A DNA stretch of 64,000 nt from Paenibacillus amylolyticus (GTDB taxonomy: Bacteria; Bacillota; Bacilli; Paenibacillales; Paenibacillaceae). Below, one piece after another: positions 1 to 8,270 of the stretch (within the stretch, counting starts at the first letter, position 1; the number at the start of each line of letters is the position of its first letter). Position numbers and translations under genes: made by a program. Location of the stretch: contig NZ_RIAS01000020.1 in the NCBI RefSeq assembly GCF_003719335.1, forward strand, positions 1-64,000, written 5' to 3'. The notes under the pieces were generated by a model. That model ran no database searches. It saw nothing but the letters and a program-made list of their open reading frames with translations, and had not been told where the DNA came from.

Positions 1-263
1 AGAGAAATGCATACGATATAGTAATTATGGATGTGCAGATGCCAAAATTAAATGGATTTGAAGTGACTCAAGCGATCAAAGAGAATCTATCTTCAGAAGA
101 CTGTCCTTATATCGTTGCAGTGACTGCAAATGCTCTAATAGGGGATAGGGATCGATGCTTGAAGGCAGGAATGGATGAATACATTAGTAAACCCATTAAA
201 AGTGAATCTATTTATCAAGTGATAGAGACGTACTATAGCAAGAAACAGATGAATCATTCGTAA
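1..263 (+). CDS. Receiver-domain protein, C-terminal end (probably hybrid histidine kinase)
   Basis: The reading frame is open from base 3 and enters from the left edge, so only the last 87 or so residues are seen. They begin just before the phospho-acceptor motif of a response-regulator receiver domain (IVIMDVQMPKLNGFE, with the aspartate in MDVQMP), then show the conserved threonine/alanine strand (VAVTANAL) and the lysine of the KP motif (ISKPIK). The protein stops soon after the receiver domain, with no DNA-binding domain. That arrangement is typical of a hybrid histidine kinase with a C-terminal receiver, though a stand-alone CheY-like protein cannot be excluded. Phosphotransfer in a His-Asp relay is the family role; the signal is unknown. 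Confidence 0.85.
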   Translation, partial: RNAYDIVIMDVQMPKLNGFEVTQAIKENLSSEDCPYIVAVTANALIGDRDRCLKAGMDEYISKPIKSESIYQVIETYYSKKQMNHS

Positions 264-291
264 CTATTAAAGTTAATGTGGCGATTCGCAA

Positions 292-313
292 TTTGGAGCG
301 CACGCCGCAAACT
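292..313 (+). repeat. 22-nt exact match to the start of the downstream DinB gene
   Basis: These 22 bases recur exactly at 2212-2233, inside the DinB-fold gene, and read LERTPQT in the same frame there. Here the frame then runs on for about 25 codons (to the TAA at 386-388) with no resemblance to DinB. The stretch between the receiver gene and the hairpin at 449 therefore looks like scrambled remnants, not a gene. Confidence 0.6.
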
Positions 314-448
314 GGATTGCACATGAAGCAGCATCAGATGAAGACGCTCTCTAAGCTAAGGGAGATTCTTCGTGCATTAACTCCTTAAAAACTTCTGAGA
401 TGATGCATCGTTACACTGAAGGAAGAGCATTTATCGTATGAATCATGT

Positions 449-486
449 AGCGGCATCGTAGGATCTTTGTATCCTACGATGCCGCT
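449..486 (+). terminator. Strong hairpin, terminator-like
   Basis: A perfect 16-bp stem (449-464 with 471-486) closes a six-base loop CTTTGT and is followed by GTTTCTT. The T-run is short, so termination is likely but not certain. It would end transcription coming from the receiver-domain gene. Apart from this hairpin and the 22-nt repeat, 264-597 shows no gene. Confidence 0.65.
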
Positions 487-597
487 GTTTCTTGAACTCG
501 TAATTGCCTATCTTTATGAACAGAAGGGTAGGTTACATTAGATCTTGACGCCAGGTTTGTAATCTACCTGCTAGGAATGGATAATACCCCTTGCTAA

Positions 598-626
598 TTG
601 ACAATGATAATTATTATCATTATAAT
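598..626 (+). promoter_or_regulatory. Consensus promoter with a perfect Fur box in the spacer
   Basis: TTGACA (598-603), a 17-bp spacer and TATAAT (621-626) form a full consensus sigma-A promoter. Inside the spacer lies TGATAATTATTATCA (605-619), a perfect 7-1-7 inverted repeat matching the Bacillus Fur box. Fur with iron bound here would block RNA polymerase directly. This places the next gene, a siderophore-binding lipoprotein, under iron control. Confidence 0.92.
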
Positions 627-659
627 GTGTGCATTCTATATACATGGGGGGAAAGACAT

Positions 660-1649
660 TTGTTACATATCAAAAAATATCTCAGAATTACTTTACTCCT
701 ACTGCTGATTAGTACCCTTTTCCTTTCTGGTTGTGGTATAGGTGAACGCACAATCGGTACGCAGCGTGATTCTAATGCAGATAAAAGCGGGGAAAGAGCA
801 TCTGAGCATTCCATATCTATTCCGAATGAAGCAGGGGAAACAACGATAATTGGAGAGCCCAAAAAGATTGCAGTTTTAAATTGGCAACTAGCTGATTTTC
901 TCTTAGCCTTGGACATCAAACCTTACGCTATGACAAACTTAATGGGAGAAACGAACCTGGAATATTTAGAGAAAGATGCATTAGAGGGTGTCATTGATCT
1001 TGGAGATAAACCCAATCTCGAAGTACTCTCTCAAAGCAATCCGGATTTAATTATCGGTTGGGAAAGCCGAAGAGAAATTGTTGACCAATTGACCAAAATT
1101 GCACCCACAATCCTTACAAAGGAAAACGATGATTGGCGTAAATCTTTGCAAGAACTCGGAAGCATGCTTGGTAAAAACAAGGAAGCGGAGGAATGGTTAG
1201 CTCAGTATGATCAGAAGGCAACTGCTTCAATGCAGCTCCTTACCTCAAAGATTGACCCTACTGAAACGGTCCTTTATATGCGTGTGATGCCTAAGGTACT
1301 TCGAATATATAGCTCCACTCAATCCTTAGGAGCGACATTATCTCAAGACACAGGCCTACAATATTTGCCTCAAACCGAATCGATTCAAAATTTCGAAAAT
1401 ATATCAATTGAACAGTTGCCGGAGCTAAATCCAGATCATATATTTATTCAGATTGGGCGCCCTCTGCGCGGCGGAGATCAAGAAGCTAAAAAGATTTACG
1501 AGGAATTAACTCAAAGTTCAATCTGGAACAACATGAAGGCAATAAAGAACAAACAAGTTTATACTGTACCTCACTGGATTATTAGCGATGCTCCTCATAT
1601 TAAGGAAAAATCGATTGATCTTGTGTTAGAGAAACTGGGCGTAAACTAA
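660..1649 (+). CDS. Iron-siderophore ABC transporter substrate-binding lipoprotein
   Basis: A 329-residue lipoprotein of the FecB/FhuD-like periplasmic-binding fold (Peripla_BP_2). I chose TTG at 660: it follows a GGGGGGAAAG ribosome site, and the in-frame TTG at 591 lies upstream of and within the promoter. From 660 the protein has a lysine/arginine N-terminus, a leucine-rich core and lipobox LSGC with Cys25, so it is anchored to the outer face of the membrane. The binding domain spans about residues 65-315 and shows typical phrases such as PKKIAVLNWQLADFLLAL and NPDLIIGWESR. It captures a ferric siderophore or ferric citrate for an ABC importer. No permease or ATPase is adjacent, so it must work with components encoded elsewhere. 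The Fur box overlapping its promoter supports the iron role. The exact ligand cannot be read from the sequence. Confidence 0.9.
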   Translation: MLHIKKYLRITLLLLLISTLFLSGCGIGERTIGTQRDSNADKSGERASEHSISIPNEAGETTIIGEPKKIAVLNWQLADFLLALDIKPYAMTNLMGETNLEYLEKDALEGVIDLGDKPNLEVLSQSNPDLIIGWESRREIVDQLTKIAPTILTKENDDWRKSLQELGSMLGKNKEAEEWLAQYDQKATASMQLLTSKIDPTETVLYMRVMPKVLRIYSSTQSLGATLSQDTGLQYLPQTESIQNFENISIEQLPELNPDHIFIQIGRPLRGGDQEAKKIYEELTQSSIWNNMKAIKNKQVYTVPHWIISDAPHIKEKSIDLVLEKLGVN

Positions 1650-1708
1650 TTATGCAACCTTCCATCTGGGATGTTAGTTGCTCCTTCGCCATCTTTTTGA
1701 AATAAACC

Positions 1709-1749
1709 GGGCAAGAAATACAGTGGAATTCCCTTTGTATTTCTTGCCC
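1709..1749 (+). terminator. Intrinsic terminator after the siderophore-binding gene
   Basis: A perfect 13-bp stem, GGGCAAGAAATAC (1709-1721) with GTATTTCTTGCCC (1737-1749), is followed by ATCTTTTTT. Confidence 0.85.
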
Positions 1750-1814
1750 ATCTTTTTTAGTTTGACACATCTTTCAATCTGTTTTATAAGTTGCCTAAAT
1801 GTGAATCCCCTAAA

Positions 1815-2123
1815 TTACCTTCTTTTTTTAACAAATAATCGACGATCCAAAAAATAACCTGCCAAAAGTGAAAGCACAAGAAGAATAATGGGTATTCCAA
1901 ACGATTCCTTAGAGAAGGGGGCTGTTATATATACAAGACCCGTTAGAGCTATACTCCTCGTTTGACATAATAAAAGTTTTTCAATATGGTGACATCCATC
2001 TGAAAAGTTAGGAAAAGAAGGAACACGGACAAGCGTTAAAGAAAAGAAACTAATAGAACAATCCAAATGAAGACTTAAAGAAGTTGCTTTGTTAATCTCA
2101 TTTGAGACTCTAGTAAAGATCAA
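1815..2123 (-). CDS. Doubtful small membrane ORF or gene remnant
   Basis: A 102-residue frame with a TTG start and no ribosome site. Only the last 40 residues look protein-like: a hydrophobic stretch (IPIILLVLSLLAGYFL) followed by a basic tail ending KKRR, as in a membrane protein end. The N-terminal half has no recognisable character. It may be the tail of a decayed membrane protein or a chance frame. It is listed because nothing else occupies 1750-2149. Confidence 0.2.
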   Translation of the reverse strand: MIFTRVSNEINKATSLSLHLDCSISFFSLTLVRVPSFPNFSDGCHHIEKLLLCQTRSIALTGLVYITAPFSKESFGIPIILLVLSLLAGYFLDRRLFVKKRR

Positions 2124-2149
2124 AGGTATGGGCTTGGTTCAATCATTGA

Positions 2150-2707
2150 ATGTATTATTTAATAGAGGGGTGTATTGATATTAATTTCAGTTTACAAGAA
2201 GCAATTGAGATTTTGGAGCGCACGCCGCAAACTCTGGAGCAATTCTTATCTGGACTTTCAAACGGATGGCTGCAAAGTAATGAAGGTGATGGAACCTGGA
2301 ATGTACACGAGGTGATGGAACATCTCATTGAAGCAGAGAAACATAATTGGATTCCGCGAGTACAATCCATTGTGGTGGAAGGGGAACATCAGCTGTTTCC
2401 TGCTTTTGACCGTTTCTCCCATTTGAAGGATACAACGGATCGAACCACGGAAGAGGCATTACAGGAATTTAGCATCATCAGAAAGACAAGTATCTCCTCA
2501 CTCAACGATATCATCCTTTCAAATCCTGACCTGGAGAAAACCGGCTTGCATCCGGAGTTTGGCCAGGTAAAGTTAAGGGAGCTTCTCTCTGCATGGGTCG
2601 TTCATGATTTTACACATATTTCGCAGATTGTTAGGGTGATGGCGGAGAGATACAGGAATGATGTTGGACCCTGGAGTGCTTATCTCGGCATTTTAAATAG
2701 AAGTTAA
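2150..2707 (+). CDS. DinB-fold (YfiT/DUF1569-like) metal-binding protein
   Basis: A four-helix-bundle protein of the DinB superfamily, about 180 residues. The metal-binding histidine set is visible: one histidine in the [12 protein letters not shown] helix and an HxxxH pair in [12 protein letters not shown]. Members are damage-induced proteins or thiol-dependent transferases; this one cannot be assigned a substrate. The start is unclear. ATG at 2150 lacks a ribosome site, while the family's usual first residues begin at about 2174, where the codon is ATT only three bases after AGAGGGG. Either an ATT start is used or the original start was lost in a rearrangement, which the 22-nt copy at 292-313 also hints at. 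It stands alone and ends at its own terminator. Confidence 0.8.
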   Translation: MYYLIEGCIDINFSLQEAIEILERTPQTLEQFLSGLSNGWLQSNEGDGTWNVHEVMEHLIEAEKHNWIPRVQSIVVEGEHQLFPAFDRFSHLKDTTDRTTEEALQEFSIIRKTSISSLNDIILSNPDLEKTGLHPEFGQVKLRELLSAWVVHDFTHISQIVRVMAERYRNDVGPWSAYLGILNRS

Positions 2708-2792
2708 TTTTTATCATCATATAGAAACTATACTTGTAATTTTTATAGAGAATTGAAAGAAAGATGGGTCCAGGAATGAACATAGTCCTATT

Positions 2793-2815
2793 AAAGTCGC
2801 TAATTTAGCGACTTT
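2793..2815 (+). terminator. Intrinsic terminator after the DinB gene
   Basis: A 9-bp stem AAAGTCGCT/AGCGACTTT with loop AATTT is followed by TTTCG. From here to 3025 I see no gene, only AT-rich sequence that must hold the promoter of the next unit. Confidence 0.8.
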
Positions 2816-3039
2816 TTTCGTTATACACACACCATTTTTCAAGTATAACGCTAGAGCTCATTACATATTTAGTTTCTTCTTTCCCTACAACTCAAAATTG
2901 GTATGCAAAAAAATGCATATAGTGGTACTTAAAACATTCAAAATATTCATGTTAGCATAATCAAACAGCATGCTGTAATAAATGTATATCAATCATAGCT
3001 ATGATTATCCAACAGCAACAGGGAATGAAAGGGGAGCAT

Positions 3040-3993
3040 ATGAATGCAACAGATCCCGCAACGAACAAAATAAGCAAGATGCCTTACGTTATTGCGATAT
3101 TATTTATTCTACTCATGATTGGCTTATCTGAACTTTTACAACATTCAGAGATCATTTTACCAGAGGTTGCAGCGATGGCTATTGCCATGTGGGTATATAG
3201 AGAACCAGGGTGGATCAGACGTCCCTCTGTCATATTCATTGCACCGACCGTTACAGCTGCGATAGGTCTGATCATCAATCAGTTCCAGATTTTTTATCCA
3301 ATCAAGATCGTCCTTACTCTAATGTTCATGATGTTGTTTTTAAGATTAATACGTTCGAATCTTGCACCCGCCATTGCTACAGGTCTATTACCACTCGCTA
3401 TTCATTCAGAGGATTGGTCATTTGTATGGATTGTCTTTGGTTTTACATTAACTTTAATGGCCGGAGTTGTTGTGTTCCAGCTTCATAAAAATCTCGCAAC
3501 AAAGTCGATGATCCAATACAAATACATGGTAATCTTCCTGGGAATTTCACTATGCTGGCTTAGTGTTTGCTGGTTACTGGGTTATGAACAAATGGCTGTA
3601 ATTCCGCCTATTTTTGTTGTCGTTTACGAATCGCTGCAAAAGCCGATGTACACAGCAAAAATTGCATTTAAGCAGGGAATTACACTAACGTTATCTGCTG
3701 CCGTTGGCGTTCTCATTTTTATGCAGGTGGATTCACAGGTGCTGGCTGCGTTCATGGATATGATTGTAGTCGTCATGATATCGCGCCTTTTTCAAGCCCG
3801 AATTCCCGCTCTGTACGCTATACCGCTACTAACCTTTATATTTCCAGCAGAAAAAGTGTGGAGCTTACCTCTTGTCACGCTTTTTGCAAGTCTGTTTATG
3901 TTTAGCTTAGTACTGTTCTACAAGTACGGGGAAGAGAGAACTTTGAATCGTAAAACGAAGGGCAGCAGCCACAATTCTGTATCTCCATCATAA
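3040..3993 (+). CDS. Multi-pass membrane protein of unassigned family
   Basis: A 317-residue, highly hydrophobic protein with about nine or ten predicted membrane segments, e.g. MPYVIAILFILLMIGLSELL and FMDMIVVVMISRLF. ATG at 3040 is preferred because AAAGGGGAG lies five bases upstream; in-frame starts further up lack a site. The fold loosely recalls FUSC/HPP-type membrane proteins, in which hydrophobic hairpins alternate with short basic loops, but no signature motif lets me name it. It lies 52 nt before the DMT transporter gene on the same strand, with no terminator between, so the two may be co-transcribed. Confidence 0.7.
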   Translation: MNATDPATNKISKMPYVIAILFILLMIGLSELLQHSEIILPEVAAMAIAMWVYREPGWIRRPSVIFIAPTVTAAIGLIINQFQIFYPIKIVLTLMFMMLFLRLIRSNLAPAIATGLLPLAIHSEDWSFVWIVFGFTLTLMAGVVVFQLHKNLATKSMIQYKYMVIFLGISLCWLSVCWLLGYEQMAVIPPIFVVVYESLQKPMYTAKIAFKQGITLTLSAAVGVLIFMQVDSQVLAAFMDMIVVVMISRLFQARIPALYAIPLLTFIFPAEKVWSLPLVTLFASLFMFSLVLFYKYGEERTLNRKTKGSSHNSVSPS

Positions 3994-4045
3994 TTTATAA
4001 ATAATTCGGGTGCATGGCAAAAAGCGAAATTTGGAGGATAAACGT

Positions 4046-4879
4046 ATGATATTCGGCCTGATTGCAGCACTTTGTTTTGGTTTTTCGGACTTTATGGTTA
4101 CCCAGGCCACCAGAAAAGTTCAAACTTTGCCTGCCTTGCTCGGAATTCAGTTCATTTCCTCACTTTTGCTGGGAGGGTATGTACTTACGCAATCCCCTCA
4201 TATTAGTCAAAACGCAATGGCATGGATGGGAATAGCAGGTATAAGTTTAATTAACTTTGTTGGTACGTTATTGTTGTATCGAGCTTTTGAAAAGGGGACC
4301 TTATCCATCGTTTCTCCGATCGGCTCGGGCTTTGCTGTGGTAACTGCCATTCTAGCTTTTGCCAGCGGTGAGCGATTGCCTTTCAATACGATTATTGGTG
4401 TCATCCTACTGATTATCGGCGTGTTGACGGTAACGAGATCAAGCAAAAGCGCTGGGCAACAAGTGACGTTGTCGGGTATACCGGAGGCAATTATCGCCTC
4501 AATCTGCATCGGTTTTTATTTTTGGGCGATCGGATACGTCACTCCTCAGCTGGGGGTGACTCTTCCTGTACTCGTCACACGGATCATCCAATTTTTCTGT
4601 GCGTTTACACTTCTACGGGTAAAAAGAATCCAGCTCCCGCGCATAGGACTGTCAACCGGTCTTATTCTGGTTGTAGCCGCCCTGCTGGATACAGGAGCTT
4701 TACTCTCTTTTAATATGGGACAAACCATTGATTATACCACGAGCACAACTGCACTCACGTCATTATATAGTGTCGTTACCATACTTATGGCCGGATGGAT
4801 TTTGAAAGAAAAGCTGATGAAGAGTCAATGGACAGGCATTGGCATTATTCTTCTAGGGGTCATTATCGTAAGCATCTAG
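4046..4879 (+). CDS. EamA/DMT-family transporter
   Basis: A 277-residue drug/metabolite-type transporter with ten membrane helices in two five-helix repeats. Typical EamA features are the opening IFGLIAALCFGFSDF, the turn FEKGTLSIVSPIGSGFAVVTAI in repeat one and TSLYSVVTILMAGWILKEKL in repeat two. ATG at 4046 is selected by GGAGG eight bases upstream; the ATG-like start at 4010 has none. The family exports amino acids, metabolites or drugs; the substrate is unknown. The Nudix gene follows after 13 nt, so the two form one operon. Confidence 0.9.
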   Translation: MIFGLIAALCFGFSDFMVTQATRKVQTLPALLGIQFISSLLLGGYVLTQSPHISQNAMAWMGIAGISLINFVGTLLLYRAFEKGTLSIVSPIGSGFAVVTAILAFASGERLPFNTIIGVILLIIGVLTVTRSSKSAGQQVTLSGIPEAIIASICIGFYFWAIGYVTPQLGVTLPVLVTRIIQFFCAFTLLRVKRIQLPRIGLSTGLILVVAALLDTGALLSFNMGQTIDYTTSTTALTSLYSVVTILMAGWILKEKLMKSQWTGIGIILLGVIIVSI

Positions 4880-4892
4880 AAAGGAATAAAGG

Positions 4893-5318
4893 ATGAACAG
4901 AGTGTACACCGTCTATTCGTTGATTACCGACTCGAATGATTCACATCTATTAATGGTCCAAAATATAGGCTCAGAGACGTGGTCTCTTCCGGGTGGCAAA
5001 GTTGAACCTCACGAAACGTTAGAAGCCGCTGCCATTCGTGAAGTATATGAAGAAACAGGTTTACATGTACAGCTTAAAGGTGTCGCAGCCATAAATGAGT
5101 ATAGGAAGAAAGATTGTTCCGAACATGGTATATGTGTAACCTTCAGAGCATGCATTGTAAGTGGAGCTGAGACCATCTCAAGACCTGATGAGATCAGACA
5201 AATAACCTGGATTCGTCTTGAAGAAGCGGATGCGCTGATGCCATTTTATGAGGAAAGTTTACAAAAAATCGTCCGTAAAAATGTGCAGGTATCCTATTTC
5301 GATGAAGGGATCATCTGA
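4893..5318 (+). CDS. Nudix hydrolase
   Basis: A 141-residue single-domain Nudix protein. The full Nudix box G-x5-E-x7-R-E-U-x-E-E-x-G-U runs from Gly35 to Leu57 (GGKVEPHETL, then REVYEETGL), so the Mg-binding catalytic glutamates are intact. It should hydrolyse a nucleoside diphosphate linked to another group; the substrate (oxidised nucleotide, ADP-sugar and so on) cannot be told from sequence. A ribosome site AAAGG precedes the ATG. It is the second gene of the operon with the DMT transporter, which suggests handling of the same class of metabolite but does not prove it. Confidence 0.9.
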   Translation: MNRVYTVYSLITDSNDSHLLMVQNIGSETWSLPGGKVEPHETLEAAAIREVYEETGLHVQLKGVAAINEYRKKDCSEHGICVTFRACIVSGAETISRPDEIRQITWIRLEEADALMPFYEESLQKIVRKNVQVSYFDEGII

Positions 5319-5344
5319 TGGTACAAATGAAATAAAACTGAAGT

Positions 5345-5368
5345 AAGGAAGGGCAGAGGCTCTTCCTT
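5345..5368 (+). terminator. Intrinsic terminator after the Nudix gene
   Basis: Stem AAGGAAG/CTTCCTT (7 bp, extended by a few weaker inner pairs) is followed by TTTTTATATT. Confidence 0.7.
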
Positions 5369-5419
5369 TTTTATATTCGCGATTTTGGATCGTTTGGAGA
5401 AATATAAATGCTCACTAAA

Positions 5420-6811
5420 TTATATAAATTGTGCAAGCACTTGAATCCCCTCGGAAATCTGAGTCTCGTTCACATTGCCAAAGCCCATGATAAGACTGTC
5501 ATTATGCTGATCTTTACGAATGGTGTATCGCTCGGCTGGGTAAATCTTGATATGATGCTTCTCCAGTTCCATTGCTGTCAAAAGATCCGCGCTGCGTCCT
5601 GGCCAAGTTGCGATAAGATGCAAACCTGCTGCATCACCCGATATTTGAACGTTCTCTCCAAATGTTTCCCGTAACGCCTGAAGCAGGTGAGTTCTTCGTT
5701 TATGATAGATCCGTTTCATTCGCAAAATATGACGTTTCAGATGCCCTTCGTTCATAAATCGGGCCAATGTTGATTGCGATAAGACAGGAGACTGCATATC
5801 GGCCGTACGTTTAAGCTGTACGATCGATTCTACCAACTCTTGTGGGGCCACAATATAACCGAGCCTTAATGCAGGGAACATATTTTTACTAAATGTCCCT
5901 ACGTAGATTACCCGCTCTGTATCAAGCTCTCGCAAGGCATGAATAGGCATTCCCCCGTAACGAAACTCACTGTCATAATCATCCTCTATAATGTAGGCGC
6001 CTGCGTTTCGAGCGTAGTCCAGCAATTGGAGGCGCCTGCTGATCGACAGAATACTCCCGAACGGAAATTGATGAGACGGCGTTACAAAAATACATTTGGG
6101 CTTCACATCGGTTGGCAGCTGCTCTACACATAGACCATCGGAATCTACGGGCACAGGCACAATCCGGGCGCTCGTCTCAGCGAAGATATTATGAATAAAT
6201 GTTGCCGTTGGGTCTTCCATTGCAATCGTTTCACCAGCCGTTAATAAAAGCTTGCCGAGTATCGAAAAAGCCTGCGTTGCTCCAGCCGTAACGATAATTT
6301 GCGAAGGAAGGCAGTGAAGGCCCTTGATATGGAGAAGATGATCACAAATAGCTTGTCGAAGCTCCATATCACCAGCCATATCCTCCTGATACCCGAGCAT
6401 AGAAGGGGGGAAATTGTGGTACACATCGAGTGCAACTCTTTTCCACTTCTGAAGAGGAACATGCTCAAGAGCAGGAAAACTGGGACGAAAATCGATATAA
6501 GATGAACGATCTCCATGCATTGGAGAGATATCCTCATTCCTGTAACTCCTATCTTCAGGCTGCAGACGTAGCGTTGTGCTTGAGCCAATATCTCTTACAA
6601 AGGTCCCTGAACCTTGTTTACCTTCCAGAAATCCTTCAGCAGTTAGCTGCTCATACACCTCTACAATAAGGGCACGTGAAACCCCAAGTTCTTTGGCCAA
6701 TTCCCGAGTAGAGGGGAGGGAGGTCCCTGCTTTGTAAATGCCTTGCATAATTCGATCTCTAATCCACGAGTATACCTGTCTGGTTTTCGTTTCATTCCGT
6801 TCGGACTGCAT
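5420..6811 (-). CDS. MocR/PdxR-type GntR regulator with aminotransferase domain
   Basis: A 463-residue fusion of a winged-helix GntR DNA-binding domain (about residues 10-78, with LPSTRELAKELGVSRALIVEVYEQL) and a class I aminotransferase-like domain (about 105-460). The PLP-binding lysine is Lys309 in GTFSKNMFP, and the cofactor aspartate lies in IIEDDYDSEFRY (about 276-284). Such proteins sense PLP or amino acids and act as activators or repressors of neighbouring genes. It is divergent from the CynX-type MFS gene with 126 bp between them, so control of that exporter and of itself is the simplest reading. PdxR itself controls pdxST; no such genes are here, so the PdxR name is not assigned. 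Confidence 0.93.
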   Translation of the reverse strand: MQSERNETKTRQVYSWIRDRIMQGIYKAGTSLPSTRELAKELGVSRALIVEVYEQLTAEGFLEGKQGSGTFVRDIGSSTTLRLQPEDRSYRNEDISPMHGDRSSYIDFRPSFPALEHVPLQKWKRVALDVYHNFPPSMLGYQEDMAGDMELRQAICDHLLHIKGLHCLPSQIIVTAGATQAFSILGKLLLTAGETIAMEDPTATFIHNIFAETSARIVPVPVDSDGLCVEQLPTDVKPKCIFVTPSHQFPFGSILSISRRLQLLDYARNAGAYIIEDDYDSEFRYGGMPIHALRELDTERVIYVGTFSKNMFPALRLGYIVAPQELVESIVQLKRTADMQSPVLSQSTLARFMNEGHLKRHILRMKRIYHKRRTHLLQALRETFGENVQISGDAAGLHLIATWPGRSADLLTAMELEKHHIKIYPAERYTIRKDQHNDSLIMGFGNVNETQISEGIQVLAQFI

Positions 6812-6840
6812 GAAGGATCTCCTTTCATCCTAAAGTGGTA

Positions 6841-6878
6841 TGGTCAAAATGAAATAAAAATGGCTCTAATGATGACCA
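6841..6878. promoter_or_regulatory. Candidate MocR operator in the divergent promoter region
   Basis: TGGTCA (6841-6846) and TGACCA (6873-6878) form widely spaced inverted half-sites, 32 bp start to start (three helical turns), between the divergent MocR and MFS genes. MocR proteins usually bind repeated half-sites in such spacers. The match is short and may be chance. Confidence 0.3.
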
Positions 6879-6937
6879 ATATATCATGATATCATAAGTC
6901 ATGCCAAACCCTATTCCTATAGAAAGAAGCGAATTGT

Positions 6938-8215
6938 ATGAGAAAACATAGGAGCAACACCCTTAGAGCACCAACAATGAACACAGCACCTGAGAGTATA
7001 CCTCCGATACCCATTATACCCATGGACAAAGATTACCAATTGCATCGTTGGTTATGCGTTATAGCACTTTTTATGGCATCTCTGAATCTAAGACCTGTTG
7101 TATCATCTATTGCTCCTGTCTTGGGAAGCATCCAACATGACCTTGACCTAAGCGGTGCTGTATCCAGCCTGCTTGTATCTATTCCGGTGTTATGCATGGG
7201 GATACTTGCTCCGTTCTCTGTAAAATTGAGTGAAAAATGGGGAATTGAGAAGGTCATTACCTTTTCCTTAACGCTGATTGGGGGGAGCACACTTTTACGC
7301 CTATTTATCCATTCCGCTTCGTTGTTATTTTTCACTACATTGTTATCTGGTGTGGGTATTGCTATGATGGGACCCTTGTTATCCGGCTTTATCAAAAAGC
7401 ATATGGCTGACAGAGCACCCTCCATGATTGCAATCTATTCTATGGCTCTAGCATTAGGTGCGGCACTTGGTTCAAGCCTTACTTCACCCTTGAATTGGAA
7501 GCTTCATTCGTGGCAAATGTCATTATCGTTCTGGGGGATGCCTGTGATTCTCGCTTTGCCTCTATGGCTTAGTGTGCTAAAGCAACATCCTTCTAGCTCT
7601 AAACCGAATTCAACCGTTGCATACAAAAAATCGTTAGAACTACCTTGGCAAAAGGAAAAAGCATGGATTCTAGCTGTGCAATTCGGAATGTTATCCCTTG
7701 TATTTTATTCCCTTTTAGGTTGGCTTCCCTTAATCCTTATTGGAGCAGGTGCTTCCAAACTTCATGCCGGGCTTATGGTTACTTTGTTCGCATTGATACA
7801 AATTCCAAGTGGTGCCATTGTGCAACAGTTACTTAAAAGCCATCCATCAAGAAGAAACTGGCTCATCGTATCCTCCATAATGCAAGCTGCTGGTCTGTTG
7901 CTGATTTTCTTTTCTACTTATTTATGGCTTGCTGTGTTTATTTGTGGTTTGGGATCGGGTATGTTGTTTGCACTGCTCAATTTGCTTCCGGTTGAACTGA
8001 CTACTTCGCCTGAAGAGGCGGCCTCATGGGCGGCTATGACGCAGTGCATAGGCTTTCTAATTGGAGCATCAGGCCCATTCTTAACAGGCTATCTGCATGA
8101 TCGTACGGGTCATTTTAATGAAGGAATATTGGTCATGGTATTGATCTCTACAGCGATGGGAATTCTATCCTTAACTATGATGTCTAAAGAAGATTCATTG
8201 ATTTTATCAAAATAA
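6938..8215 (+). CDS. MFS transporter, CynX/NimT (YeaN-like) family
   Basis: A 425-residue major facilitator with 12 membrane helices. The first transmembrane block shows the CynX-type phrase SLNLRPVVSSIAPVLGSIQHDLDLS, where the LRPV/ISS stretch is characteristic, followed by SSLLVSIPVLCMGILAPFSVKLSEKWG. CynX/NimT relatives move cyanate, nitroimidazoles or small organic anions. A hydrophilic tail of about 35 residues precedes helix 1, so a later start is possible, but no better ribosome site is seen. The gene faces away from the MocR regulator and is probably its target. Confidence 0.88.
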   Translation: MRKHRSNTLRAPTMNTAPESIPPIPIIPMDKDYQLHRWLCVIALFMASLNLRPVVSSIAPVLGSIQHDLDLSGAVSSLLVSIPVLCMGILAPFSVKLSEKWGIEKVITFSLTLIGGSTLLRLFIHSASLLFFTTLLSGVGIAMMGPLLSGFIKKHMADRAPSMIAIYSMALALGAALGSSLTSPLNWKLHSWQMSLSFWGMPVILALPLWLSVLKQHPSSSKPNSTVAYKKSLELPWQKEKAWILAVQFGMLSLVFYSLLGWLPLILIGAGASKLHAGLMVTLFALIQIPSGAIVQQLLKSHPSRRNWLIVSSIMQAAGLLLIFFSTYLWLAVFICGLGSGMLFALLNLLPVELTTSPEEAASWAAMTQCIGFLIGASGPFLTGYLHDRTGHFNEGILVMVLISTAMGILSLTMMSKEDSLILSK

Positions 8216-8270
8216 AGTATGCGAAATTTCAAAATAATAAATTGTAAACAGAACCTGGAGGTCTATTTCT

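Noticed and set aside
5408-5674. An 88-codon plus-strand frame at the end of the MocR gene
   Set aside because: It is the shadow of the aminotransferase domain on the other strand, without a ribosome site or family resemblance.
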